DNA of 64,000 bases, taken from NCBI GenBank assembly GCA_016182795.1, contig JACPFW010000030.1, positions 1 to 64,000 on the forward strand, given 5' to 3'. This document shows, piece by piece, positions 34,733 through 43,886 of the stretch. The DNA comes from Gemmatimonadota bacterium. Its GTDB lineage: Bacteria; Gemmatimonadota; Gemmatimonadetes; Gemmatimonadales; Gemmatimonadaceae. Position 1 is the stretch's first letter; the number at the start of each line of letters is the position of its first letter. Made by a program: the position numbers and the translations under genes. The notes below the pieces were generated by a model that was not told the origin of the DNA, did not search any database, and was given only the letters and a program-made list of their open reading frames with translations.

Positions 34733-35244
34733 ACCAGCCGTTGCTGCAAATGGACCTGCGACTCGTCGTTGGCGCCGTGCTGGTGCTCGCGGGCGCCGTC
34801 ATCGCGATCTGGCTGATCGGACGCCGAATGCGCGCGGACATGGGACTCGTACGGAGTGAGGGCGGCGCGGCGACCGAACAGAATGTCTCGTCGCAGGTGG
34901 CGCGCGAACTGCAGGCCCGCGGTCTCGCCACGCCGGCGCAACTGGCCACCATGACGGAGAGTGAAAGGCAGCTGCTGTTCAGCACCGCGGCTGGCGTGAT
35001 CGGCCGCGCGGCGGATGCCGACACCCGCCCACCGGGCGACATGGCGCGCGTCGTCGTAAGCCCGGAGGAGCTGCCGGTTATGTACTGCCCGATGTGCAGC
35101 TACCGCATCGAACGGTTCACGAGCGCCCTGCCGATCACGGGTCAGTGCGAAACTTGCGGCACCAAGGTGATCGTGCGCCGCGACGCCGCGCGTCTGCTGC
35201 TCACGGTCGTGCCGCCGGGCCGCCGGTCCGAGCCGCGCATCTGA
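34729..35244 (+). CDS. Membrane-anchored zinc-ribbon protein
   Basis: 171 residues from a GTG overlapping the previous stop. One N-terminal membrane helix (residues 10-33), a helical middle, then a C-terminal pair of CxxC knuckles (CPMCSYRI and CETCGTK, 27 residues apart) able to bind zinc. The family is not recognised. It is the last gene of the moe-type operon. After it comes a 143-base gap with a weak 7-bp hairpin just past the stop (35245-35276) and no clear promoter. Confidence 0.65.
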   Translation: MNQPLLQMDLRLVVGAVLVLAGAVIAIWLIGRRMRADMGLVRSEGGAATEQNVSSQVARELQARGLATPAQLATMTESERQLLFSTAAGVIGRAADADTRPPGDMARVVVSPEELPVMYCPMCSYRIERFTSALPITGQCETCGTKVIVRRDAARLLLTVVPPGRRSEPRI

Positions 35245-35387
35245 TCGCGCGAAGTCGAATAGGGATTTCTCGCGCGGGACGCAAGCACTTTTCCGACAGC
35301 GCACGACGCGCTCACATCACAGATTATGCGTATTCCCTCCCCGTACCCCCACCGGACCCGAGGGCCCGCGCCCTCGCGAGGTATCCC

Positions 35388-36650
35388 ATGCTTCGCTCCC
35401 GTGCCCGATTCGCCGCCATCGTTGCCGCTGCGCTCGTCGCCCTGACCCTTCTGCCCGCGGACGCGTCCGCAATCCCCGCGTTTGCCCGCAAGTATCGGGT
35501 GAGCTGCTCGATGTGCCATCAGCCGGTGCCGCGGCTCAACACGTTCGGCGAGAACTTCGCGGCCAACGGTTTTGAGATGGCGCCCGGCGAGCCGCCGCGC
35601 GATACGATCGGCACGGGCGATCCCCTGCTTCGCCTCAACAACTCGTTCCCGCTCGCCGTTCGCTTTGAGGCCTACCAGCGCTTCCTCACCGACCGCAAGG
35701 CAGGCGAGGCGAGCGTCGATCAGCAGACGCCGTGGATCATCAAGCTGCTTAGCGGCGGTCAGGTGACCGACAAGATCAGCTACTACATGTATTTCCTCGC
35801 CACGGAGCGCGGTAATGTGGCCGGTCTCGAGGATGCGTACGTGCAGTTCACCGACATCAAGGGAAGCGGCGTCAACCTGATCGTCGGTCAGTTCCAGGTC
35901 TCCGATCCGATGTTCAAGCGCGAACTGCGGCTTTTCTACGAGGACTACCAGCCGTATCGCGTGAAGGTGGGCAACGTGAATGCCGACCTGACGTATGATC
36001 GCGGCATGATGGCCATGTGGTCGCCGCGTGAGGGGACCGATGTGGTCGCCGAGATGGTGACCGGCAACGGACTTGGTGTGGCCAACGGCGCCAAGCAGTA
36101 TGACGACGATAACAACAAGAACTTCGCGCTGCGGCTGTCGCAGGACGTCGGTCCGGTGCGCGTCGGCCTGTTCGGCTACACCGGCAAGCAGGCTTTTTCC
36201 GGCCTCTCCAGCTCGATGCGCGTCTTCGGCCCAGACGCCACGCTTCCGCTCGCCTCGTTCGGCGAACTCAACCTGCAGTTCCTGCGCCGCTGGGACAGCA
36301 ATCCGTTCCTCGGGCAGTGCCCCGCCGACGTCTGCGCCGCCAGCACCGTCATCGCGCCGTTGCGCACCAAGGTGGATGCCGCGATGGCCGAGATGATTCT
36401 CTGGCCGCAGGGGCCGGCCGGCCGCTGGTATCTCTCCGGGCTCGTGAACTACGTCGACGCCGACGCCCCGGTCCTTTCACTCCGCATTGGGGAGCAGGGC
36501 AACGATCCAGCCACGGTCTCACGCTACACCACCGGCACCTTCGGCCTGCACTACGTGCTCAAGCGCAACGTGCGGCTCTCGGGCGAGGGGACGTGGGACT
36601 TCGAGCGCGATCGCGCGCGGCTCCTCGCGGGCATCAACCTGGCGTTCTGA
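35388..36650 (+). CDS. Cyc2-like outer-membrane monohaem cytochrome-porin
   Basis: 420 residues. A signal peptide (1-28, ending ASA) is followed at once by a haem motif C40-S-M-C-H44, within IPAFARKYRVSCSMCH and then PRLNTFGENFAANGF. This layout (P-x-FAR...CxxCH...P-x-L-x-x-FG-x-x-F) matches the cytochrome domain of Cyc2, the outer-membrane iron oxidase in which a haem domain is fused to a small porin. The remaining 350 residues are beta-strand rich and end in a terminal Phe (GINLAF). A cytochrome c gene follows 2 bases later. Confidence 0.72.
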   Translation: MLRSRARFAAIVAAALVALTLLPADASAIPAFARKYRVSCSMCHQPVPRLNTFGENFAANGFEMAPGEPPRDTIGTGDPLLRLNNSFPLAVRFEAYQRFLTDRKAGEASVDQQTPWIIKLLSGGQVTDKISYYMYFLATERGNVAGLEDAYVQFTDIKGSGVNLIVGQFQVSDPMFKRELRLFYEDYQPYRVKVGNVNADLTYDRGMMAMWSPREGTDVVAEMVTGNGLGVANGAKQYDDDNNKNFALRLSQDVGPVRVGLFGYTGKQAFSGLSSSMRVFGPDATLPLASFGELNLQFLRRWDSNPFLGQCPADVCAASTVIAPLRTKVDAAMAEMILWPQGPAGRWYLSGLVNYVDADAPVLSLRIGEQGNDPATVSRYTTGTFGLHYVLKRNVRLSGEGTWDFERDRARLLAGINLAF

Positions 36651-36652
36651 CC

Positions 36653-37081
36653 ATGACACGCAATTCGGTTCTCGTTCACTCCGCGCGGGCCATCGCCCTC
36701 GCGGCCGGCGCTCTCGTGCTATGCGTGGCTTCCACTGCGGTCGCGCAGGGGCAGCCGAGCGCCCCGCAGGGCGACAATAAAGCACTCATCGCGCAGGGCG
36801 AAGGCATCTTTACCGGCAAGGTCGCCGGCGGTCTGTGCTGGACCTGTCACGGCCTCAACGCCAAGGGGATGAAGGGGCTCGGCCCCGACCTCACCGACAA
36901 GACATGGCTGCACGGCGACGGCAGCACGGACTTCGTGAAGAAGACCGTGAAGGCCGGCATTGCCGCGCCCAAGAAGAGCGCGACGCCGATGCCGCCGTTC
37001 GGCGGCATTCCGCTGTCCGACGCGCAGCTCGAGGCCGTGGCGGCTTACGTGACGTCGCTGAGCGCGGGGGCCAAGAAGTAG
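36653..37081 (+). CDS. Periplasmic monohaem cytochrome c
   Basis: 142 residues. A signal peptide (about residues 1-31), the haem site C62-W-T-C-H66, and a likely distal Met113 in TPMPPFGG. This is an ordinary class I cytochrome c fold of about 100 mature residues. It lies 2 bases after the cytochrome-porin, so it is a likely direct redox partner in the periplasm. It converges on the Etf quinone oxidoreductase gene with a 4-base gap. Confidence 0.9.
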   Translation: MTRNSVLVHSARAIALAAGALVLCVASTAVAQGQPSAPQGDNKALIAQGEGIFTGKVAGGLCWTCHGLNAKGMKGLGPDLTDKTWLHGDGSTDFVKKTVKAGIAAPKKSATPMPPFGGIPLSDAQLEAVAAYVTSLSAGAKK

Positions 37082-37085
37082 CCGC

Positions 37086-39107
37086 CTACGCCAGCCGGTC
37101 GGCGACGACCTCGGCGATATCGTACACCTTCACCGACTCGTCGCGGGCCGAGATCGAGTCGTGCATCATCGTCATGCAGAACGGGCAGGCAACGGCCACC
37201 GCTTGCGCACCGGTGGCCAGCGCCTCCTCGGCGCGCTCGGCGTTGATGCGCTTGCCCTCGTTCTCCTCCATCCACATGCGCCCGCCGCCGGCGCCGCAGC
37301 ACAGTCCGCGGTCGCGTGAGCGCGGCATTTCCACCAGACGCATCACCGGCAGCGCGCGCTTGAGGGTTTCGCGCGGCGCATCGTAGATCTTGTTGTACCG
37401 CCCCAGATAGCACGAATCGTGGTACGTGAACGTGCTGACCGCCTCGTGCAGATCCTGGCGCAGCGGCACGCGCCCTTGCGCCATCAGGTGCTCAATGAAC
37501 GTCGAGTGGTGGATGGCGTCGTAGTTGCCGCCAAACTGCGGATACTCGTTCCCCAGTTGGTGCATGCAATGCGGGCACGCCGTCACGATCGTGCGCACCT
37601 TGTACTTGGCGAGCGTCTCGACGTTCTCGCGGGCGAGCATCTGGTAGAGGTACTCGTTGCCCATGCGGCGCGCCGGGTCGCCGTTGCACTTCTCCTCGCG
37701 GCCGAGGATGGCAAAGTTGACGCCAGCGGCCTGCATGATCTTGGCAAACGCCACCGTCGTCTTCTTGGCGCGGTCGTCAAACGACCCCATGCAGCCGACG
37801 AAGTACAGGATGTCGGCCGTCTCGCCGCGCTCCGCCAGCTCCGCCATCGTCGGGATGTTCATCCCGTCGGCCCACTTGCCGCGCTCTCCCGGATCGAACG
37901 CCCACGGCGAGCCGCGCTGCTCCATGCTCTCGAACGCCGGCATCACTTCTTCGGGGAACCGCGACTCCCCGAGCACCAGGTTGCGGCGCAGCTCAAGGAT
38001 GACCGAGAGCTGGTCGATGGAGACCGGGCACTCCTGCACGCAGGCGCGGCAGGTCGTGCACGCCCACAGTTCCTGCTCCGTGATGAAGCCGTCAAGCAGC
38101 GGCCTGTCATCCGCCATCTGCACGCTGCCATCCGCCATCAGCATCGGGGCGCGCTGTTCCAGGCGTTCGCGCACATTCACGATGATCTTCCGCGGCGACA
38201 GCATCTTCCCCGTCGTGTTCGCCGGACAGACTGCCGTGCAGCGCCCGCACTCGGTGCAGGCAAAGCCATCCATCAGGCTCTTCCACGACAGGTGCTCCAC
38301 ATCCTTGGCGCCGAACTGCTCGACGTCGGCCTCGAGGTCCATGTACTTCATGACCCCTGCCTGCCCCGGTCCGCTCGTGTTGGAGAGGTAGACGTTGGGG
38401 AGCGACGCGACGACGTGCAGGTGCTTGGAGTACGGCAGGTAGTTCAGGAAGCCGAGCACCAGCAGGCCGTGCGCCCACCAGTTGAGCGAGCGGAAGAAGG
38501 CGGCCCAGTCCTGCGGCACGAACGACAGCACGTTCGCCAGCCCGTATGAGAGTGGCCGATAGAACGGCGACGCATGCGCCGGAAACGCGACCATCTCGAA
38601 CGACTCGGCCAGGAACATCGTGACCATCAGCAGGCCGATCCAGCTGAGAATGAGCAGCGGGTCGTTGGCGTGCGTCTCCGCCCCCTGCAGCCGCTTGACG
38701 CGATGCGTCAGGCGCCGCCAGAGCGCAAACGCCACGGCGCCGATGACGATGGCGCCCCACAGGTCCTGATTGTGCTGGTAGAAGCGGTACGCCCACTGCG
38801 GCATGAACTTCGCGAGCGTGAAGCCGGGCATGATGCCGCGGGCGATGAACTCGCCCGTGCCGACCGGCAGCACGCAGAAGCCCCAGAAGATGGCCGCGTG
38901 CATCGGGCCGGCAATCGAGTCGCGGAAGATCTTCCGCTGGAAGACGCCGACCGTAATCAGGTTGAAGAGCCGGCGCGGAACGTGATCCCAGCGCGAATCG
39001 TCGAGCCGTCCGATGCGCAGGTATCCCACGAGGCGCTGGACGTTGTAGGCGAAGAAGCCGCCGGCAACGCAGACGATGAGTGCGAAAATGCCGTTCGATG
39101 CGGTCAC
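37086..39107 (-). CDS. EtfAB:menaquinone oxidoreductase (HdrD/DUF224-type membrane Fe-S protein)
   Basis: 673 residues. The N-terminal 230 residues hold about six membrane helices, resembling nitrate-reductase gamma (haem b). Two [4Fe-4S] motifs follow ([12 protein letters not shown] and [12 protein letters not shown]), then two CCG-type domains with CPHCMHQ and [10 protein letters not shown]. This architecture, next to etfAB, is that of the membrane EtfAB:quinone oxidoreductase (EMO) that moves electrons from acyl-CoA dehydrogenases into menaquinone. The start is GTG at 39107; no strong ribosome site is visible. Confidence 0.88.
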   Translation of the reverse strand: MTASNGIFALIVCVAGGFFAYNVQRLVGYLRIGRLDDSRWDHVPRRLFNLITVGVFQRKIFRDSIAGPMHAAIFWGFCVLPVGTGEFIARGIMPGFTLAKFMPQWAYRFYQHNQDLWGAIVIGAVAFALWRRLTHRVKRLQGAETHANDPLLILSWIGLLMVTMFLAESFEMVAFPAHASPFYRPLSYGLANVLSFVPQDWAAFFRSLNWWAHGLLVLGFLNYLPYSKHLHVVASLPNVYLSNTSGPGQAGVMKYMDLEADVEQFGAKDVEHLSWKSLMDGFACTECGRCTAVCPANTTGKMLSPRKIIVNVRERLEQRAPMLMADGSVQMADDRPLLDGFITEQELWACTTCRACVQECPVSIDQLSVILELRRNLVLGESRFPEEVMPAFESMEQRGSPWAFDPGERGKWADGMNIPTMAELAERGETADILYFVGCMGSFDDRAKKTTVAFAKIMQAAGVNFAILGREEKCNGDPARRMGNEYLYQMLARENVETLAKYKVRTIVTACPHCMHQLGNEYPQFGGNYDAIHHSTFIEHLMAQGRVPLRQDLHEAVSTFTYHDSCYLGRYNKIYDAPRETLKRALPVMRLVEMPRSRDRGLCCGAGGGRMWMEENEGKRINAERAEEALATGAQAVAVACPFCMTMMHDSISARDESVKVYDIAEVVADRLA

Positions 39108-39153
39108 GGGACGCTCACTGTCTGAAGGCGACCTACGGGGGGCACTCCAGCGA

Positions 39154-40137
39154 TTATGCTCCGGCCTTCGCTGCCTTCACCGCCTCGGTGAGCGCGGGCA
39201 GCACGTCCATCACGTCGCCCACGATGCCGTAATCGGCGGCCTTGAAGATCGGTGCTTCCTTGTCCTTGTTGATGGCGACGATCGTCTTGGACGTCCGCAT
39301 GCCGGCGAGGTGCTGAATCGCACCGGAGATGCCGCACGCGATGTAGAGGTCCGGGCTGACCAGCCGACCTGTCTGGCCAATCTGGTCAGAATGCGGGCGC
39401 CACCCGTCGTCGGTGACCGCGCGCGTCGCGCCGACCGCCGCATTGCCGAACGCGGCGGCGAGATCTTCCACCAGCTTGAAGTTCGCCGCCTCCTTCAGGC
39501 CGCGGCCGCCGGCGACGATCACCGGCGCCTCGCCGAGGTCGATCTTGCCGCCAGCCGCCTTCTCGGTGAGCGTCACTTTCACGCGCACCGCCGTCGGATC
39601 AACGGCTGGCGCCAGCGCCTCGACCGTGCCCGCCTTGGCGTTCTCAACCGGAAGCACCGCGCCAGCGCGCAGCGAGATGAGCGCCGGCGTCGCCTTCAGC
39701 ACGAAGCGCTGCACAATCTTGTTGGTGTACCCCGGATGGGCCACCGCCACCGCGTCGCCGGAGAACGCGAACTCGGTGACGTCGGAGGCGTAGGCGAGCT
39801 TCATCTTGGCCGCAACCCGGGCCACGAGATCGTGCCCAATGGCGCTCGCCGCGAAGAACGCCGAGCGATAGCCGCCGCCGAGCCGCGCGGCGAGCGTCGC
39901 CGCGATGGCTTCAGGGTTGTAGTTCGCGAAACTTTCGTGCTCCATCACCAGCACCACATCGGCGCCGTGGGCCGCGAGCTTGGCGGCGTGCTGCGCGACG
40001 CCCGGCGCGCCCACCAGCACCGCGTGCACCTGGCCGCCCGTGGCGTCGGCCACCTGGCGCGCCGCGGTGACGGTCTCGATCCCGGCGCGCCGCAGCTCGC
40101 CAAGACGGGTTTCGGAGAATGCGAGAATGTTCGCCAT
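39154..40137 (-). CDS. etfA: Electron transfer flavoprotein, alpha subunit
   Basis: 327 residues, full length. The C-terminal FAD-binding region is intact ([14 protein letters not shown], then [11 protein letters not shown] and DYGIVGD). With EtfB it carries electrons from acyl-CoA dehydrogenases to the membrane oxidoreductase encoded downstream. The start overlaps the etfB stop by one base, so the subunits are coupled. A GCDH-type dehydrogenase gene is 5 kb away. Confidence 0.96.
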   Translation of the reverse strand: MANILAFSETRLGELRRAGIETVTAARQVADATGGQVHAVLVGAPGVAQHAAKLAAHGADVVLVMEHESFANYNPEAIAATLAARLGGGYRSAFFAASAIGHDLVARVAAKMKLAYASDVTEFAFSGDAVAVAHPGYTNKIVQRFVLKATPALISLRAGAVLPVENAKAGTVEALAPAVDPTAVRVKVTLTEKAAGGKIDLGEAPVIVAGGRGLKEAANFKLVEDLAAAFGNAAVGATRAVTDDGWRPHSDQIGQTGRLVSPDLYIACGISGAIQHLAGMRTSKTIVAINKDKEAPIFKAADYGIVGDVMDVLPALTEAVKAAKAGA

Positions 40138-40889
40138 TAGAGCACCTTCGCCTCTTCCTTGAGGAGACGGACGAGTTCGGGCACGGCGTCCTTGCCCTCG
40201 CCGATGATGCGCCCCGCGGCCCGTTCGGCCGGCAGCTCCATCTTCTCCAGTTGATAGGTGACGGCGCCGAGCTGCGCCGGTTTCACCTCAAGCGGCTTCT
40301 TCTTGGCCGCCATGATTCCCTTGAGCGATGGGTAGCGCGCGCGGGCAATCCCTTCGTCGATCGTCACCACTGCGGGGAGCGGGCACTCGATCAGCTCGTA
40401 CGCCCCTTCGAGTTCACGCCGCGCCTTCACCACGCCACCGTCGACGTTCAGCTGCGAAATGGCGGAGATGACCGGCAGGCCCAGCAGCTCCGCGAGGAAG
40501 ATGCCCGTCGAGCGGTTCTGCGTGTCCACCGCCATGCGTCCGCACATCACGAGGTCGTAGCCGCCGTCCTTGATCTCGGCGGCCAGCGCCGTGGCGATGG
40601 CGAATCCGTCGCTCACCGGCGCGTCGTGCTTGAGCTGCACCGCGCGGTGCGCGCCCATCGACAGCGCCTTGCGGAGCGTCTCCTGCACGACGTCGGGGCC
40701 GAGCGAAATGACCGTCACCTCGCCAGCGCCGAGCTTCTCGGTGACCTGGATCGCCACCTCGGCGGCGTATCCGTCGAAGTCGGACATGTCATACTTGAGG
40801 CCCGCCTCGTCAATGCCGGTCCCCGACGCAGCGATCTTGAAGCGCCCTTCCATGTCAGGAACGCGCTTGATGCACACGGCGATTTTCAC
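40137..40889 (-). CDS. etfB: Electron transfer flavoprotein, beta subunit
   Basis: 250 residues, full length. Motifs: VCIKRVPD at the N-terminus and MCGRMAVDTQNRSTG in the nucleotide-binding region. It begins with GTG preceded by GAGGA, a fair ribosome site. It heads the etfB-etfA-EMO transcription unit; the 253-base gap upstream (40890-41142) is shared with the divergent SDR gene and carries 7- and 13-bp arrays. Confidence 0.95.
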   Translation of the reverse strand: MKIAVCIKRVPDMEGRFKIAASGTGIDEAGLKYDMSDFDGYAAEVAIQVTEKLGAGEVTVISLGPDVVQETLRKALSMGAHRAVQLKHDAPVSDGFAIATALAAEIKDGGYDLVMCGRMAVDTQNRSTGIFLAELLGLPVISAISQLNVDGGVVKARRELEGAYELIECPLPAVVTIDEGIARARYPSLKGIMAAKKKPLEVKPAQLGAVTYQLEKMELPAERAAGRIIGEGKDAVPELVRLLKEEAKVL

Positions 40890-40956
40890 CGTGAAATCCT
40901 CGGTTGGAGTGCGGCTGAAAGATACTGCCGGGGGAATGTGATGGTAGCGGGCCTGA

Positions 40957-40991
40957 CGGCAGAAAGTAGATGGTAGAGGGTGGAAGGTGGA
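40957..40991. repeat. 7-bp tandem array, copy D (5 units)
   Basis: Five heptamers in phase: CGGCAGA, AAGTAGA, TGGTAGA, GGGTGGA and AGGTGGA. The array lies in the divergent gap between etfB and the SDR gene. Confidence 0.8.
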
Positions 40992-41079
40992 CTTCTGCGC
41001 TCGGGCCCGTCCGTGCCGGCTCGGGCGGTTGGTGGCCCGCCGGACGCTCAGGACCCATCTTCTTGGGCGGAGTCATCGT

Positions 41080-41131
41080 GAATCGCAATCCTGAATCGCG
41101 ATCCTCGATCGCAATCCTCGGTCCACGTCCT
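41080..41131. repeat. 13-bp tandem array, copy B (4 units)
   Basis: Four exact-phase units: GAATCGCAATCCT, GAATCGCGATCCT, CGATCGCAATCCT and CGGTCCACGTCCT. It ends 11 bases before the SDR start codon. It is the same family as 3630-3681, in the opposite orientation. Confidence 0.85.
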
Positions 41132-41142
41132 CAATCTCTCCC

Positions 41143-41910
41143 ATGCCCCTCGCCCTCGTCACCGGCGCCTCTGCCGGCATCGGCCGCTCGTTCGCCGACG
41201 CGCTCGCCCGTCGTGGCTACGATCTCATCCTGGCCGCCCGCTCCACCGCGCGCCTCGAGGCGGTGGTGCAGGAGCTGTCCGCGCGACACCACGTGCGCGC
41301 CGAGTCGTGGACGGCGGACCTCACATCGGATGCGGGACGCGAGCAGGTGGCTGAGCGCATCGCCGCGCTCCCCCACCTCGACCTGCTCGTCAACAACGCC
41401 GGCTTCGCCACAACCGGCAAGCTGCACAAGATCCCTCTCGCGCCGCAGATGGACATGCTGCGCCTGCACGTGATGGCGCCGATGCGCCTGTGCGCCGCGG
41501 CGCTGCCGCGGATGGTCGAACACGGCGCCGGCGCGATCATCAACGTCAGCTCGATCGCCGGATTTCTGTTCGGCCCCGGCAACGTCAACTACTCGGCTAC
41601 GAAGTCATACCTGACGTCGTTCTCCTTGGGTCTCGACACCGAGGTCCGCGGCGCGGGCGTGCGCGTGCAGGCGCTCTGCCCTGGCTTTACGCACACCGAG
41701 ATTCATACGGAGATGCCGCACGTGAAGCGGCAGATCCCGGGCTTCCTGTGGGGCCGACCCGAGCATGTCGTCGAGACGTCGCTTCGCCAGTTGGCGGCCG
41801 GCGGTCCGGTGATCTGCGTCCCCGGATCGCTCAACAAGATCCTCTGGCGCGTTCTGACGATGATCCCGAGAGGACTGCGGGGGAGGTTGGCGGTGAGGCG
41901 AAGACGCTAG
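41143..41910 (+). CDS. Short-chain dehydrogenase/reductase
   Basis: 255 residues. The NAD(P) motif TGASAGIGRS (residues 7-16), NNAG, the catalytic Ser in NVSSIAG and Y-x-x-x-K in NYSATKSYL are all present. It is a classical cytosolic SDR with a slightly hydrophobic, basic C-terminus. The substrate is not evident. The 13-bp array forms its leader, and no Shine-Dalgarno sequence is visible. Confidence 0.9.
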   Translation: MPLALVTGASAGIGRSFADALARRGYDLILAARSTARLEAVVQELSARHHVRAESWTADLTSDAGREQVAERIAALPHLDLLVNNAGFATTGKLHKIPLAPQMDMLRLHVMAPMRLCAAALPRMVEHGAGAIINVSSIAGFLFGPGNVNYSATKSYLTSFSLGLDTEVRGAGVRVQALCPGFTHTEIHTEMPHVKRQIPGFLWGRPEHVVETSLRQLAAGGPVICVPGSLNKILWRVLTMIPRGLRGRLAVRRRR

Positions 41911-41933
41911 AACGGTGCGCGGGGCGAAGCAGT

Positions 41934-41993
41934 GATGGCGGAAAGCAGAGGGCGGATGGCCGATTCTTCTACGGCCATCCGCCCTCCGCCATC
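41934..41993 (+). terminator. Very strong bidirectional terminator hairpin
   Basis: The inner 15-bp perfect stem (41948-41962 with 41972-41986; GAGGGCGGATGGCCG and its complement) has a 9-base loop. Outer arms GATGGCG / CGCCATC extend it. It separates the convergent SDR and M28 peptidase genes. Confidence 0.85.
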
Positions 41994-42016
41994 TCTAACC
42001 CGTCAACGAACGCTTC

Positions 42017-43687
42017 TTACGGTTTCAAGCTCGCCTCGCGCGCCGCGCGGAACTCATTCCCGGGCGCCCATTCCGGCCACTTGGCCGCATTCGCCACGCG
42101 ATAGCCGACCTTGTAGTAGAGCTGCAGGTCCTGCACCGCGCCCGACAGATCCCAGTCGGGCTTGATGTCATCCGACGGCTTGTGATAATGGTTCGCCACG
42201 TACTCGGCGCGCTTCGTCATGCCGTACGTCGAGTCCTTGCCGACGAAGGTCACGCCCGAACCCGGATAGAACGCCGGCACGCCAACCTTGGCGAAGTTGA
42301 AGTGGTCGGAGCGGTAGTAGTACCCCTTCTCTGGCTCGGCGTCTGGCACGAGCACCCGCTTGCCCTGCTCCTCCGCCGCCGCGCGGGCGTACTCGTCGAG
42401 GTCCGACGCGCCGTATCCCGTCACCACGATGTCCGACGTTTTGCCCCACGTGTTCAGGCCGTCCATGTTGATGATCGCGACGGTCTTGTTGATCGGATAC
42501 AGCGGGTTGGTCGCGTAGTACTGCGAGCCCACGAGTCCCTGCTCTTCCGCCGTGACCGAGAGGAACAGAATGGTGCGCTTTGGCGGCGTCAGGACGGCGA
42601 ACGCCTTGGCAACAGCCAGCAGTCCGGCCACGCCCGTCGCGTTGTCGGAAGCGCCGTTGTAGATCGAGTCGCCGTTCACCTTGGCGCCGATGCCGAAGTA
42701 GTCCCAGTGCGCGTTGTAGACCACGTACTCGTTCTTCAGCGTCGAGTCGCGCCCTTCGAGCTTGGCGATGATGTTCCGCGACTGCACGTTGCGCAGCTTG
42801 TTCGTGAGCGACACGCTGGCGGTGACGCCCAGCGGCACCGGCGCGAACTCCTTGGTGGCGGCCTTCGCCTTCAGGGCATCGAAGTCCTGGCCGGCCATCT
42901 TGAACAGCGCCTTGGCCTGATCCAGGGTGATCCACCCTTCGACGTCGCTGCGCGCCATGTTCTTGTCAGGCGTCGCGAGGTCGAACTGCTCGGCCGTCTT
43001 GCCCTGCACAACGGCGAACGGATAGCCAGCTTCCTTGGTCTCGTGCACGATCAGCACGCCGGCCGCCTTATGCTTCATCCCCTGTTCGTACTTGTACGTC
43101 CAGCGGCCGTAGTAGGTCATTCGCGCCCCGCCGAACAGCGCCGTGTCGGCGACCGGCGGATCGTTGACCAGCACGACCATCGTCTTCCCCTTCAGGTCCA
43201 CGCCCTTGAAGTCGTCCCAGCCAAACTCCGGCGCCTCAACGCCGTAGCCGACGAAGACCAGCTCCGAGTTGCGCAGCGCGGCCGACGCACTCACGTGCTT
43301 CGTCCACGCCACGAAATCGTCTCGCCACTTGAGCGTGGCGCGCGCGCCGCCCTTGGCGAACGTCATCGACGGGCTGTTGGTGACCGTGATGCCGACCAGC
43401 GGCACCTTCTGCTCCCACGTGCCATCCGGGTTGCCGGGCTTGAGCCCCATTCCTGAGAACTGCGCCTCCAAATACGCGGCGGTCCGCTCCTCGCCCAGCG
43501 TACCGGGGGCGCGCCCCTGCAGCGAGTCGTCGGCCAGCACGCGGATGTGGCGCATCAGCACGGCCGTATCGATCGCGGAGACCCCGTCACCCGGGATCTT
43601 CTCCTTATACGGATTCGCTTCGCCTCCACACGCGACGGCGAACGCCGCGGCGAGGAAAAGTGAAGAATGACGAACGATGCCTTTCAT
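42017..43687 (-). CDS. M28-family metallopeptidase lipoprotein
   Basis: 556 residues. Lipoprotein signal with lipobox AVAC (Cys near residue 20). An apical PA-like insert lies around residues 140-300. Di-zinc M28 ligands are in order: YNAHWDYFG, ASDNATGVA, AEEQGLVGS, NMDG and HYHKPSDD. It is probably an aminopeptidase anchored on the outer side of the membrane. The ATG at 43687 is preferred (AGGCAGG upstream); a GTG lies two codons earlier. Confidence 0.9.
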   Translation of the reverse strand: MKGIVRHSSLFLAAAFAVACGGEANPYKEKIPGDGVSAIDTAVLMRHIRVLADDSLQGRAPGTLGEERTAAYLEAQFSGMGLKPGNPDGTWEQKVPLVGITVTNSPSMTFAKGGARATLKWRDDFVAWTKHVSASAALRNSELVFVGYGVEAPEFGWDDFKGVDLKGKTMVVLVNDPPVADTALFGGARMTYYGRWTYKYEQGMKHKAAGVLIVHETKEAGYPFAVVQGKTAEQFDLATPDKNMARSDVEGWITLDQAKALFKMAGQDFDALKAKAATKEFAPVPLGVTASVSLTNKLRNVQSRNIIAKLEGRDSTLKNEYVVYNAHWDYFGIGAKVNGDSIYNGASDNATGVAGLLAVAKAFAVLTPPKRTILFLSVTAEEQGLVGSQYYATNPLYPINKTVAIINMDGLNTWGKTSDIVVTGYGASDLDEYARAAAEEQGKRVLVPDAEPEKGYYYRSDHFNFAKVGVPAFYPGSGVTFVGKDSTYGMTKRAEYVANHYHKPSDDIKPDWDLSGAVQDLQLYYKVGYRVANAAKWPEWAPGNEFRAAREASLKP

Positions 43688-43770
43688 GGACACCTGCCTA
43701 AAGAGTGAAATTGCGTCAGGTGAGTGCTGCGAAGAATTACGTTCCTTCTCAACGGAATGCTGTCCAACCG

Positions 43771-43882
43771 TTCTACCTTCTACCGTCTACCGTCTACCGT
43801 CTACCGTCTACCGTCTACCGTCTACCGTCAACCGTCAACCGTCAACCGTCAACCGTCAAGGTTCTACCTACTACCTTCTGCC
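43771..43882. repeat. 7-bp tandem array, copy E (16 units)
   Basis: Sixteen heptamers in perfect phase over 112 bases: 2 x TTCTACC, 6 x GTCTACC, 4 x GTCAACC, then GTCAAGG, TTCTACC, TACTACC and TTCTGCC. It is the longest and most homogeneous array, four bases from the stop codon of the hydroxylase gene at 43887. The blocks of identical units suggest recent local expansion. Confidence 0.95.
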
Positions 43883-43886
43883 CTCC

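Noticed and set aside
35245-35387. Promoter and terminator signals between the zinc-ribbon gene and the cytochrome-porin
   Set aside because: A 7-bp hairpin and scattered AT-rich bases exist, but no -35/-10 pair with acceptable spacing could be defended.
43771-43882. CRISPR-like regular repeats
   Set aside because: Units are 7 bp with no spacers, and no cas genes are present. This is a simple tandem array.
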